The notes under the pieces are model-generated. The model did no database searches. It was given only the letters and a program-made list of their open reading frames with translations, and had not been told where the DNA came from. Source: Shewanella sp. Isolate11 (GTDB taxonomy: Bacteria > Pseudomonadota > Gammaproteobacteria > Enterobacterales > Shewanellaceae). From it: a stretch of 64,000 nt of DNA. Each line of letters opens with the position of its first letter. The first letter of the stretch is position 1. This document shows, in pieces, positions 56,091-64,000 of the stretch. The position numbers and the translations under genes were made by a program. The stretch lies in the NCBI RefSeq assembly GCF_022398315.1, contig NZ_JAKEVF010000002.1, positions 347,279 to 411,278 of the forward strand, written 5' to 3'.

Positions 56091-56789
56091 TTAGCTCTTC
56101 AATGAGGCGTGGATATCACTCAGTGCGGTTAAAGGATCTGCAGCTTTGGTGATCGGTCGACCAATAACTAAGTAATCAGAACCTGCTGCAATCGCTTGAG
56201 GCGGTGTCATCACACGATGTTGGTCGCCCTTATCGGCGCCGACTGGGCGAATACCCGGTGTAACCAATTTAAAATCTTGTCCAAATTCAGCCTTTAACAT
56301 GCTGGCTTCTTGAGCCGAACACACAATACCGTGTAGACCTGCTTGCTGAGTTAATGCTGCTAGTCGCTGAACATGTTCAGCGGCAGTGACATTAATGCCA
56401 ATGAGGGCCAGCTCTTCATCGCTCATCGACGTTAAAACCGTCACCGCAATTAATAAAGGAGCATCAACACCATAAGGTTGTAATGCTTTTTGTGCAGCTT
56501 GCATCATCGCAAGACCACCACTGGCATGAACGTTTGTCATCCAAACTCCTAACTCGGCCGCAGCAGTTACCGCTTTGGCGACAGTGTTTGGAATATCATG
56601 GAATTTAAGATCTAAAAAAAGATCGAAACCGCGGCTATGAATATCTTTAACCATTTGTGGACCAAACAGAGTAAACATCTCTTTGCCAATTTTTAAACGG
56701 CACATGTCGGGATCTAGCTTGTCAATCAGCTGCAAAGCTTCATCTTTTTTATCGTAATCAAGCGCGACTATAATCGGTTTGGTGCTCAT
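56091..56789 (-). CDS. pyrF: Orotidine 5'-phosphate decarboxylase
   Basis: The 232-residue enzyme contains the active-site motif [10 protein letters not shown] (Asp60, Lys62, Asp65) and the phosphate-binding TPGIRPVG, diagnostic of OMP decarboxylase. It forms UMP in the last step of pyrimidine synthesis. ATG preceded by AGGAGAG. It lies 30 bp after lapB in the conserved ihfB-lapA-lapB-pyrF order. Confidence 0.97.
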   Translation of the reverse strand: MSTKPIIVALDYDKKDEALQLIDKLDPDMCRLKIGKEMFTLFGPQMVKDIHSRGFDLFLDLKFHDIPNTVAKAVTAAAELGVWMTNVHASGGLAMMQAAQKALQPYGVDAPLLIAVTVLTSMSDEELALIGINVTAAEHVQRLAALTQQAGLHGIVCSAQEASMLKAEFGQDFKLVTPGIRPVGADKGDQHRVMTPPQAIAAGSDYLVIGRPITKAADPLTALSDIHASLKS

Positions 56790-56819
56790 CTAACTCTCCT
56801 GATGCTTTGCATATTGTAC

Positions 56820-57980
56820 TTATTCTCCATCGAGTCCACGGATCCGCTTAATCGTGCCCCAACTCTTACAAGAAGGACAGTGCCAATAAAGAGTGTGGGA
56901 TGGAAAACCACACTCGAGGCAGCGATAACTTGGACGAAATTTTATCTGTTGTTCAACTAATTCAGCGAGCATATTCAGACTCTTTTTAGCCTGACCGTCT
57001 TCTGCTTGTTGTAGCTGCATCTTCATTAGATGCTGAAAACTTTTCATTGTTGGGTGACGATAAAGGCCATCTAAGATTAATTTCTCAGCATCTTGAACAT
57101 CCCCCTGTTCAATCATGTGTTGGGCAAGTGTTATGGCCACACTCGCCCCGGCTCCAGTTAATATAGCTTCATGCAGTAACTCACGATAAGCCTGCTGATC
57201 GGCTTTCGCCTGGTATGCTTGATTGGCAATTGTCAAAGCTTCAGGAAACAACTCGATATCGGCTTTCTTGAGGCGATGCAGCATCTCTTTACTGCGACCA
57301 ATATCTTGTTGCGCAAGATAAAGCTTAGCTAAATTGAGCAATGCACGGCCGCAATCACTATCTTGCTTTAATGCCAAAGTAAGAGTTTTGAATTTTAAAT
57401 CAGGATCGGTTTGTTCATCGGCAAGTTCACAATAAAGGTGAGCACACAGATGCTTTAAAGATTGTTGCCGCTTACGCTTGAGTGATTTAATGATATTAAT
57501 CGCTTTAAGCCAATCTTTAGTAACTTGATAGATAGCAATTAATTGATCTTCAGCTTCTTCACTATGATCATCTTGCTGAACCAGATTAAGAAAAATCTCT
57601 TCAGCTCGGTCATAAAAGCCTGCTGCCAGATAATCTTTACCCAGTTCCATCATCGCAATATCACGTTGCTCATTGGTAAGACTGGGTCGTGCTATGAGAT
57701 TTTGGTGAATACGGATGGAGCGGTCAACCTCACCACGTTTTCTAAATAAGGATCCAAGCGAAAGATGGGTGTCGATAGTATCGTCATCAACATCTAACAT
57801 TGAGATAAACAGATCCACCGCTTTATCTGATTCATTAGAAAGTAAAAAATTGAGACCTGTAAAATAATCTCGGCTTAACTGCTTACGACTGCGTTTCTGT
57901 TTTTGTCGAATACTACGACGCCCCATATACCAGCCATAGCCAGCAGCAATAGGTAACAACAGAAACAGGATCTCTAACAT
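56820..57980 (-). CDS. lapB: Lipopolysaccharide assembly protein LapB (YciM)
   Basis: This 386-residue protein has an N-terminal membrane anchor (MLEILFLLLPIAAGYGWYMG), a long array of tetratricopeptide repeats (about 70-340), and a C-terminal rubredoxin-like knuckle YRCLECGFPSHTLYWHCPSC, the exact plan of LapB. It regulates LPS synthesis by steering FtsH toward LpxC. Tightly linked to lapA (1 bp) and followed by pyrF. Confidence 0.96.
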   Translation of the reverse strand: MLEILFLLLPIAAGYGWYMGRRSIRQKQKRSRKQLSRDYFTGLNFLLSNESDKAVDLFISMLDVDDDTIDTHLSLGSLFRKRGEVDRSIRIHQNLIARPSLTNEQRDIAMMELGKDYLAAGFYDRAEEIFLNLVQQDDHSEEAEDQLIAIYQVTKDWLKAINIIKSLKRKRQQSLKHLCAHLYCELADEQTDPDLKFKTLTLALKQDSDCGRALLNLAKLYLAQQDIGRSKEMLHRLKKADIELFPEALTIANQAYQAKADQQAYRELLHEAILTGAGASVAITLAQHMIEQGDVQDAEKLILDGLYRHPTMKSFQHLMKMQLQQAEDGQAKKSLNMLAELVEQQIKFRPSYRCLECGFPSHTLYWHCPSCKSWGTIKRIRGLDGE

Positions 57981-57981
57981 A

Positions 57982-58302
57982 TTAGGCGGTCAATTCCTTC
58001 GCTTTAGAATCGGTATCGCTGACTAACTTATGTATGTCAGTTTGAGGGAGTTGTGCTTGAAGTTGATCAATTTTTTTATTGGCTTGGCGTACCAGTAGTT
58101 TCATTTTCACAATATGATAAAACGCAAATAACCAACTGACGAGAAAACCTGCAAGGAATACTACACCGAGGACGACAGGAAGACGATACTCGCCTTGAGC
58201 GACAAAATAACTGACGGTTACCATCTGCTCGTTACGCGCACCAAAGAGCAAGGCCAATACAAAAAACAGTGCGACAAGTACAGTCGCGATAAATGACTTC
58301 AC
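57982..58302 (-). CDS. lapA: Lipopolysaccharide assembly protein LapA (DUF1049)
   Basis: A 106-residue protein with two membrane helices (FIATVLVALFFVLALLFGA and LPVVLGVVFLAGFLVSWLFAF) separated by the conserved VSYFVAQGEYRLP, and a coiled cytoplasmic tail. The longest frame begins at ATG 58314, but GTG 58302 has GGAG six bases upstream and gives the E. coli-like start MKSFIATVL. It works with LapB in LPS control. Confidence 0.9.
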   Translation of the reverse strand: MKSFIATVLVALFFVLALLFGARNEQMVTVSYFVAQGEYRLPVVLGVVFLAGFLVSWLFAFYHIVKMKLLVRQANKKIDQLQAQLPQTDIHKLVSDTDSKAKELTA

Positions 58303-58385
58303 GTTACACTCCATAAACGCGTGGTGGTGGATTGATTATCTAAGAATTTTAACGAACTAGCTAGCCATACCTAGAATTTAGGCAT

Positions 58386-58412
58386 AAAAAAACCTCCAAA
58401 AGGAGGCTTTTA
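58386..58412 (-). terminator. Terminator after ihfB
   Basis: Short hairpin CCTCC-AAA-AGGAGG flanked by A- and T-runs, between ihfB and lapA. It may be partial, since lapA-lapB follow on the same strand. Confidence 0.75.
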
Positions 58413-58424
58413 AAACGATGTCAT

Positions 58425-58712
58425 TTACGAGTTGACAGCATCAACGCGCTCACGCAGTTCTTTGCCAGGCTTAAAGTGCGGAACATATTTGCCTTCCAAT
58501 TCAACAGAAGTACCCGTTTTTGGATTACGACCAACACGAGGCGCACGGTAATGAAGAGAAAAACTACCAAAGCCACGGATCTCAATACGATCACCGCTTT
58601 CTAATGTTGTCGCCATTTGCTCCAACATCTCTTTGATTGCACCTTCAACTTCTTTTGCCGACAGCTGCGACTGCCCTGTGGCAAGTTTTTCGATCAGTTC
58701 GGATTTAGTCAT
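58425..58712 (-). CDS. ihfB: Integration host factor beta subunit
   Basis: The 95-residue HU/IHF protein has the beta-arm sequence [18 protein letters not shown] with the intercalating proline and the [11 protein letters not shown] signature; the start [20 protein letters not shown] is typical of IHF-beta. It bends DNA with IHF-alpha. Conserved position directly after rpsA. Confidence 0.97.
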   Translation of the reverse strand: MTKSELIEKLATGQSQLSAKEVEGAIKEMLEQMATTLESGDRIEIRGFGSFSLHYRAPRVGRNPKTGTSVELEGKYVPHFKPGKELRERVDAVNS

Positions 58713-58785
58713 CCTTTACCCTCTATAATCAAGCCAAACACAGTCACCTAATGGGGATGTAATCCATCCCCAAATTTCAGGCGAT

Positions 58786-60453
58786 TTACTTACGAGCTGC
58801 TTTGAACGCTTCAGCCATGGCATTGCTCATAGCAACGTCATCTTGCTTGTTCAGGTTAGCCATCGCTTCCTTCTCATCAGCTTCGTCTTTCGCTTTGATA
58901 GACAGGCTGATAGTACGGTTCTTGCGATCAACACCCATGAACTTAGATTCAACAGCGTCACCTACTGAGTATACAGTAGATGCGTCTTCGATGCGCTCAC
59001 GAGAGATATCAGCAACACGTAGATAACCTTCTACAGTTTCTGCTAGCTCAATAGTCACACCTTTCGCATCAACAGCAACAACAGTACCGTTTACGATAGC
59101 ACCTTTCTTCTTATCTGCAAGATAAGCATTGAATGGATCGTCTTCAGTTTGCTTAACGCCTAAGCTGATACGCTCACGCTCTGGGTCAACAGATAGTACA
59201 ACTGCACTGATCTCGTCGCCTTTCTTGTACTCAGATACCGCTTCTTCGCCAGTACCGTTCCAAGAAATATCAGATAGGTGAACTAGACCATCGATGCCAC
59301 CGTCAAGACCGATGAAGATACCGAAGTCAGTGATTGACTTGATCTTACCAGTAACTTTGTCACCTTTTTGGAAACGTTCTGCAAAATCATCCCATGGGTT
59401 AACTTTACACTGCTTAAGACCTAGAGAAATACGACGACGCTCTTCATCGATGTCTAACACTAGAACTTCAACTTCGTCACCTAGGTTAACAACCTTAGAT
59501 GGGTGGATGTTCTTGTTAGTCCAATCCATTTCAGAAACGTGTACTAGACCTTCAACGCCTTCTTCGATTTCAACGAAGCAACCGTAGTCAGTTAGGTTAG
59601 TTACGCGACCAGTTAACTTAGTGTTTTCTGGGTAGCGCTTGCTGATTTCTAACCATGGATCTTCGCCAAGTTGCTTAAGACCTAGTGAAACACGAGTGCG
59701 CTCACGATCGTACTTAAGAACTTTAACATTGATTTCGTCACCAACGTTTACGATTTCAGATGGGTGTTTAACACGCTTCCACGCCATATCAGTGATATGT
59801 AGTAGACCGTCAACACCACCAAGGTCAACGAATGCACCGTAGTCAGTAAGGTTCTTAACGATACCTTTAACAGCTTGACCTTCTTGTAAGTTCTCAAGAA
59901 GAGCATCACGCTCTGCACTGCTTTCAGATTCGATAACAGCACGACGAGAAACAACAACGTTGTTACGCTTCTGGTCTAACTTGATAACTTTGAATTCTAA
60001 TTCTTTGTTTTCTAGGTGAGCGGTATCGCGAACTGGGCGTACGTCAACTAGAGAACCAGGTAAGAATGCACGGATACCGTTTAATTCAACAGTGAAACCG
60101 CCTTTAACCTTACCATTGATGATACCGATTACAGTTTCAGCATCTTCGTACGCTTTTTCTAGAACGATCCAAGCTTCGTGACGCTTAGCTTTCTCACGAG
60201 AAAGTTGTGTTTCACCGAAACCGTCTTCAACAGAGTCTAGGGCTACGTCAACTTCATCACCAACAGCGATTTCTAAAACGCCTTGAGCGTTTTTGAATTG
60301 TTCAGCTGGGATTGGGCTTTCAGACTTAAGACCTGCGTCAACAAGTACCATACCGTTCTGGATTGATACTACAGTACCACGAACGATAGAACCTGGACGG
60401 AACTCAAGTTGTTGAAGGGATTGTTCAAATAGATCAGCAAAAGATTCAGTCAT
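58786..60453 (-). CDS. rpsA: 30S ribosomal protein S1
   Basis: The 555 residues hold six S1 RNA-binding domains, seen as repeated motifs such as [59 protein letters not shown] and [22 protein letters not shown]1 helps mRNA bind the ribosome and is essential. The 98 bp leader before it would carry the autoregulatory region, although I cannot verify the structure by eye. Confidence 0.98.
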   Translation of the reverse strand: MTESFADLFEQSLQQLEFRPGSIVRGTVVSIQNGMVLVDAGLKSESPIPAEQFKNAQGVLEIAVGDEVDVALDSVEDGFGETQLSREKAKRHEAWIVLEKAYEDAETVIGIINGKVKGGFTVELNGIRAFLPGSLVDVRPVRDTAHLENKELEFKVIKLDQKRNNVVVSRRAVIESESSAERDALLENLQEGQAVKGIVKNLTDYGAFVDLGGVDGLLHITDMAWKRVKHPSEIVNVGDEINVKVLKYDRERTRVSLGLKQLGEDPWLEISKRYPENTKLTGRVTNLTDYGCFVEIEEGVEGLVHVSEMDWTNKNIHPSKVVNLGDEVEVLVLDIDEERRRISLGLKQCKVNPWDDFAERFQKGDKVTGKIKSITDFGIFIGLDGGIDGLVHLSDISWNGTGEEAVSEYKKGDEISAVVLSVDPERERISLGVKQTEDDPFNAYLADKKKGAIVNGTVVAVDAKGVTIELAETVEGYLRVADISRERIEDASTVYSVGDAVESKFMGVDRKNRTISLSIKAKDEADEKEAMANLNKQDDVAMSNAMAEAFKAARK

Positions 60454-60551
60454 GTTAATTTACTTTAAGTAATAAACCACAGCCCATCCTAGACGTGGAG
60501 TCAGATTAATCATTTGTCGCATCCGTATGACAAATAGTAAAACGCCAGCCC

Positions 60552-61244
60552 TTACAGGCTAACGTCGGGTAATTTTTGTTTGATGTGAGCGAGCGCAAGC
60601 TCGACTACTTCATCAATGCCTATTGTTGTCGTATCGATAACAAGGGCATCCTCAGCAGGTACCAAAGGAGCGACTGGGCGATTCATATCGCGCTCATCAC
60701 GTTCGATGACCTCGACTAAAAGACGGTCGATATTAACATCGAAGCCCTTGTCCTGCAACTGATTATAGCGTCTTTGCGCCCTTTCCTCAGCTGTTGCCGT
60801 TAAATAAAGTTTAGCGGGTGTTGATGGGAAAACCACCGTCCCCATGTCACGACCGTCAGCAATCAAACCTGGCGCTTCGGCAAACGCACGTTGACGACGC
60901 AATAATGCCTCTCTAACACTTGGAAAAGCCGCCACTTTGGAAGCTGCCGTAGAACATTCTTGACTACGGATGGCGTGGGATACGTCTTCACCTTCTAAAA
61001 CAACTTTGATGCCATTAGCGTTAGTCGTAATAAATTGCACATCAAGATGCGCCGCTAACAAGGTTAATGAGGCTTCGTTGTCTAGTTCAACATTGTGGTG
61101 AATTGCTGCAAGGGCAAGTACGCGATAAATGGCGCCACTATCGAGTAATTTCCAGCCTAATCGGCTGGCAAGTATTTGACTTACTGTACCTTTACCTGCA
61201 CCGCTGGGGCCGTCAATAGTGACGATATGAGCCCTTTGTGACAT
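60552..61244 (-). CDS. cmk: Cytidylate kinase
   Basis: This 230-residue enzyme has the P-loop [16 protein letters not shown] (residues about 10-25) and the [14 protein letters not shown] and [12 protein letters not shown] motifs of CMP kinase. It phosphorylates CMP and dCMP. The frame is open 16 codons further, but the ATG at 61244 has GGAG upstream and gives the usual start [12 protein letters not shown]. Conserved cmk-rpsA neighbourhood. Confidence 0.96.
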   Translation of the reverse strand: MSQRAHIVTIDGPSGAGKGTVSQILASRLGWKLLDSGAIYRVLALAAIHHNVELDNEASLTLLAAHLDVQFITTNANGIKVVLEGEDVSHAIRSQECSTAASKVAAFPSVREALLRRQRAFAEAPGLIADGRDMGTVVFPSTPAKLYLTATAEERAQRRYNQLQDKGFDVNIDRLLVEVIERDERDMNRPVAPLVPAEDALVIDTTTIGIDEVVELALAHIKQKLPDVSL

Positions 61245-61383
61245 ATATTTCTCCAAAATTAATCTAGCTTCCCGAAAGATCTTGAAAGTCATCCATTGAA
61301 AAGTGCGCGCGCATTATAAACTAAATTCACCTATAAAGCGGCAAAAACTTCGAGTTATGACTAAGTGATCGGATCAATGGATA

Positions 61384-61411
61384 AAGTGAGGCCTAGGTAA
61401 GGGCCTCACTT
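61384..61411 (-). terminator. Hairpin after aroA, possible terminator
   Basis: Perfect 10 bp stem AAGTGAGGCC/GGCCTCACTT around an 8 nt loop, 12 bp after the aroA stop. The minus-strand tail is only TTTAT, so termination may be weak. Confidence 0.55.
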
Positions 61412-61422
61412 GGTAAGACAAA

Positions 61423-62703
61423 CTACACAGCCAATGCGGTAAAGCTGTCAAAATAACCAGGGAAGGTTTTAGAGGTGCAGTCAGGATCGTTGATGGTGAT
61501 ACCACAATCGGCAAATGCCATCATGGAAAAACACATGGCCATTCTATGATCGTTATAAGTATCAATTGCAGCAGTATTAAGCTCCTCTGGAGGTGTGACC
61601 GTTATGTAATCATAACCTTCATCGACAATTGCGCCGACTTTGCGTAATTCAGTCGCCATCGCTGCTAAACGGTCGGTTTCTTTAATACGCCAGTTATAAA
61701 TATTGCGAATTGTCGTGGTACCTTTTGCAAACAGTGCTGCCGTTGCAATCGTCATCGCCGCATCAGGAATATGGTTCAGATCTAAATCAATGGCACTCAG
61801 CTCACCTGCACGAGCGATAATGTAATCATCGCCCCATTCTATTTCGGCGCCCATTTTCTCAAGCACGTCGGCAAATTTAACATCGCCTTGAATGCTTTTT
61901 AGTCCGACACCGGTCACTTTGACTTCACCACCTTGAATCGCGCCAGCGGCTAAGAAATAAGATGCAGATGAGGCATCACCTTCTACTAAAAAAGTGCCCG
62001 GTGACACATAACTTTGACCTGCAACGACCTCAAAACGTTGGTAATTATGATTTACAACATTAACCCCGAATTGTTCCATCATCGCAATCGTAATATCAAT
62101 ATAGGGTTTAGAAACCAACTCACCCTTAATTTGGATATTAACGCTGCTCTTAGCCAAGGGAGCAACCATTAATAATGCAGTTAAAAATTGACTCGATAGA
62201 TCGCCAGCAATCTCAACGTCGCCGCCATTTAATCCCGTTGCATTGATGGTCAAGGGTGGATAACCCTCGTTTTTCAGATATTGAATATCCGCGCCAAGAG
62301 TACGCAATGCATCGACCAAGTCACCAATTGGACGCTCTTCCATTCTAGGTTCACCGGTTAAGGTAAATTCACCACAACCTAAGGTTAATGCTGCGCATAG
62401 TGGTCGCATCGCAGTACCAGCATTACCTAAGAAAAGAGCCTGAGCCTGCTCGCTATTTATAACGCCTGCTAAACCATCGAGTGTACATTCTGTTTTATCG
62501 GCAGATAATTGATAGTTAACACCAAGCTGCTCAAGAGATTTGAGCATATAGCGTATATCATCTGAGTCGAGCAGATTGGTCAGTTTTGTTGTGCCCTTGG
62601 CTAAGGTGGCTAACAAGAGTGCGCGGTTAGATATACTTTTAGAGCCAGGAATATTGATGGTACCTTGGACTTTACTGATGGGTTCTAGTCGTAACTGCTT
62701 CAT
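61423..62703 (-). CDS. aroA: 3-phosphoshikimate 1-carboxyvinyltransferase (EPSP synthase)
   Basis: The 426 residues match a class I EPSP synthase: [17 protein letters not shown] (shikimate-phosphate and PEP site), [13 protein letters not shown] with the conserved LxNAGTA motif, [14 protein letters not shown], and the late [10 protein letters not shown]. It makes EPSP in aromatic amino acid synthesis. ATG start. A 21 bp inverted repeat lies just upstream. The next gene upstream is an aromatic/aspartate aminotransferase on the other strand. Confidence 0.97.
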   Translation of the reverse strand: MKQLRLEPISKVQGTINIPGSKSISNRALLLATLAKGTTKLTNLLDSDDIRYMLKSLEQLGVNYQLSADKTECTLDGLAGVINSEQAQALFLGNAGTAMRPLCAALTLGCGEFTLTGEPRMEERPIGDLVDALRTLGADIQYLKNEGYPPLTINATGLNGGDVEIAGDLSSQFLTALLMVAPLAKSSVNIQIKGELVSKPYIDITIAMMEQFGVNVVNHNYQRFEVVAGQSYVSPGTFLVEGDASSASYFLAAGAIQGGEVKVTGVGLKSIQGDVKFADVLEKMGAEIEWGDDYIIARAGELSAIDLDLNHIPDAAMTIATAALFAKGTTTIRNIYNWRIKETDRLAAMATELRKVGAIVDEGYDYITVTPPEELNTAAIDTYNDHRMAMCFSMMAFADCGITINDPDCTSKTFPGYFDSFTALAV

Positions 62704-63083
62704 TAATCACTTCTTTTATCATTGCATAGTAAAAATCTTACTATGGGGTTACTGTTAATATTAATTACCATCACGACAAAATGGCGATCTGTTCAAATAG
62801 ACATTGAACCTCGTGGTTATAAAATTACTGATTGAGACAGAGTATTCAACACTTTTTTGAAAATTTTAGGCTAAAAATGTCATTTTTTTTCGAATTCAAA
62901 GTAAAAGTGGTTTTGGGTGGTAAATAAATTAAAAAACTTCCATTGGCAGTAAAATGTTCCAGTTTTATTGTTAATAAAAATGACGGTTTCATCTGTTATT
63001 CCGCAATCAATTTCGTTTATTCTAAGTTAAATACCCGCATTGGCCGTTAAGGCTTAAAAACAGATAACAAGGTTGTTTATAAA
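62704..63083. other. 380 bp gap between divergent aroA and aminotransferase genes
   Basis: AT-rich DNA with no convincing gene. It holds two promoters and the inverted repeat at 62725-62745. I looked for a TyrR box (TGTAAA-N6-TTTACA) and did not find one. Confidence 0.5.
62725..62745. repeat. Inverted repeat in the aroA leader
   Basis: Perfect 7 bp arms CATAGTA and TACTATG around a 7 nt centre, ending 22 bp before the aroA start. It could form a hairpin in the leader RNA or be an operator. Confidence 0.5.
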
Positions 63084-64000
63084 ATGTTTGAGAAACTCAG
63101 CCCCATGCCTGCAGATCCTATCTTAGGCTTAATGGCAAAATACCGCCAAGATCAACATCCGAATAAAATCGATTTAGGCGTAGGTGTATTCAAAGATGAA
63201 GCGGGCCATACGCCTATTTTAGCCTGTGTCAAACAGGCAGAGCAGCATCGTATTGATACAGAGGAAACCAAAGTTTACATCGGTCCAACAGGTTCGCCAG
63301 AGTTTAATAAACTGATTGCAGACTTGGCTTTTGGTAATGATAACCCTGCTATCACTGCCAACCGTGTACGTACCGTTTCTACACCTGGTGGAACAGGTTC
63401 TCTACGCGTTGCTGCTGATTTTATCAAACGAATCAATCCCAATAGTGTTATTTGGGTAAGCGATCCTACTTGGGCAAATCACATTGGCTTATTCGAAGCT
63501 GCTGGTATCACAGTAAAGACTTATCCCTATTATGATCATCAAAATAAAGCACTAAAGTTTGATGAGATGTTAGCTACACTGAGTCAAATTTGTCGTGATG
63601 ATGTGGTCTTATTACATGCTTGCTGCCATAACCCAAGCGGTATGGATCTGACCACCGAACAGTGGGATAGAGTGATTGATATTACTAAGCAGCAAGGCTT
63701 TACACCGTTGATCGATATGGCTTATCAGGGGTTTGGTGATGGTGTAGATGTTGATGCCTATGGCGTTCGTCAAATGGCTGCTAACGTCGACGACATGATT
63801 TTATGTAGCTCTTGCTCGAAAAACTTTGGTCTATATCGTGAACGTATCGGCGCTTGCTCTATTGTCGCTAAAGACAGTAATGCGGCTGACATTACCTACT
63901 CAGTGATACTTTATGTAGTACGTTGCCTCTACTCTATGCCGCCAGCTCACGGTGCGGCAATTGTTGAAACCATTTTGGGTTCAAGCGAACTAAAACAGCA
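63084..64000 (+). CDS. Aromatic/aspartate aminotransferase, second copy (runs off window)
   Basis: About 305 codons are visible, from ATG 63084 to the window edge. The protein begins [20 protein letters not shown] and carries [24 protein letters not shown] and the Schiff-base lysine in CSSCSKNFGLYRER. About 90 residues are missing at the C-terminus. It is a diverged paralogue of the enzyme at 17.5 kb. Proximity to aroA hints at a role in aromatic amino acids, but AspC is equally possible. Confidence 0.92.
   Translation, partial: MFEKLSPMPADPILGLMAKYRQDQHPNKIDLGVGVFKDEAGHTPILACVKQAEQHRIDTEETKVYIGPTGSPEFNKLIADLAFGNDNPAITANRVRTVSTPGGTGSLRVAADFIKRINPNSVIWVSDPTWANHIGLFEAAGITVKTYPYYDHQNKALKFDEMLATLSQICRDDVVLLHACCHNPSGMDLTTEQWDRVIDITKQQGFTPLIDMAYQGFGDGVDVDAYGVRQMAANVDDMILCSSCSKNFGLYRERIGACSIVAKDSNAADITYSVILYVVRCLYSMPPAHGAAIVETILGSSELKQ

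Noticed and set aside
63081..64000. The second aminotransferase as an assembly duplication of the first
   Set aside because: The two proteins differ at many positions across their length, so they are true paralogues.
1..64000. Mobile elements, CRISPR arrays, prophage or defence islands
   Set aside because: I saw no transposase, integrase, regularly spaced repeats or defence-type genes. None of the four tRNA genes has a visible attachment-site duplication beside it.

Overview
The window is ordinary chromosomal DNA of a gammaproteobacterium, most likely Shewanella. The reasons are gene order and gene content: gapA / DUF2989 lipoprotein / gapB, the block ccoNOQP-ccoH-ccoI-ccoS-safE-etrA-uspE-ttcA, and the block aroA-cmk-rpsA-ihfB-lapA-lapB-pyrF. 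The base composition is moderately AT-rich. I saw no phage, insertion sequence, integrase, CRISPR array, toxin-antitoxin pair or recognisable defence cassette, and no convincing new multi-gene system.

Layout. 1-12.9 kb: the tail of a YccA-type membrane protein, a divergent punR/punC pair (purine nucleoside transport), a tRNA-Ser gene, an RND efflux pump with its adaptor, a small-molecule kinase beside an unknown membrane protein, an acetyltransferase followed by an FAD oxidoreductase, and two small unknown proteins. 12.9-17.3 kb: two GAPDH paralogues (gapA, and gapB with an N-terminal extension) around a DUF2989 lipoprotein, with HexR-like palindromes in front of both, then a Gly-Cys-Leu tRNA operon with a clear promoter. 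17.4-21.2 kb: an aromatic/aspartate aminotransferase, a YvcK-family protein, and a glucosaminidase overlapping a DUF2987 protein.

21.2-31.9 kb: the cbb3 cytochrome oxidase region, read leftwards from ccoN to the oxygen regulator gene etrA (fnr), then uspE and ttcA. A perfect FNR box lies between ccoN and a divergent lipoprotein gene, so the regulator probably controls the cluster beside which it is encoded. A second FNR-like box lies in front of uspE.

31.9-40.7 kb is the most accessory part, with several gaps over 500 bp. It holds a maltose/NodL-type O-acetyltransferase, a sorbosone dehydrogenase-like protein, an AraC-family regulator broken by a frameshift beside a zinc alcohol dehydrogenase, a CPA2 antiporter and a cytoplasmic GH43 glycosidase. 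40.7-55.4 kb: a Lon-type protease, manganese pyrophosphatase, M1 aminopeptidase, acetyltransferase, serine hydrolase, DTW protein, phosphatidylserine synthase (pssA) coupled to a DUF1904 gene, a small membrane protein, dacB and an acyl-CoA dehydrogenase. 55.5-64 kb: a yaiL-like gene, then the leftward housekeeping block aroA, cmk, rpsA, ihfB, lapA, lapB, pyrF, with a second aminotransferase (aspC/tyrB family) running off the right edge.

Identifications rest on reading the protein sequences and remembered families; no database search was possible. Several start codons were moved from the longest open frame to a better supported site, and each case is explained.
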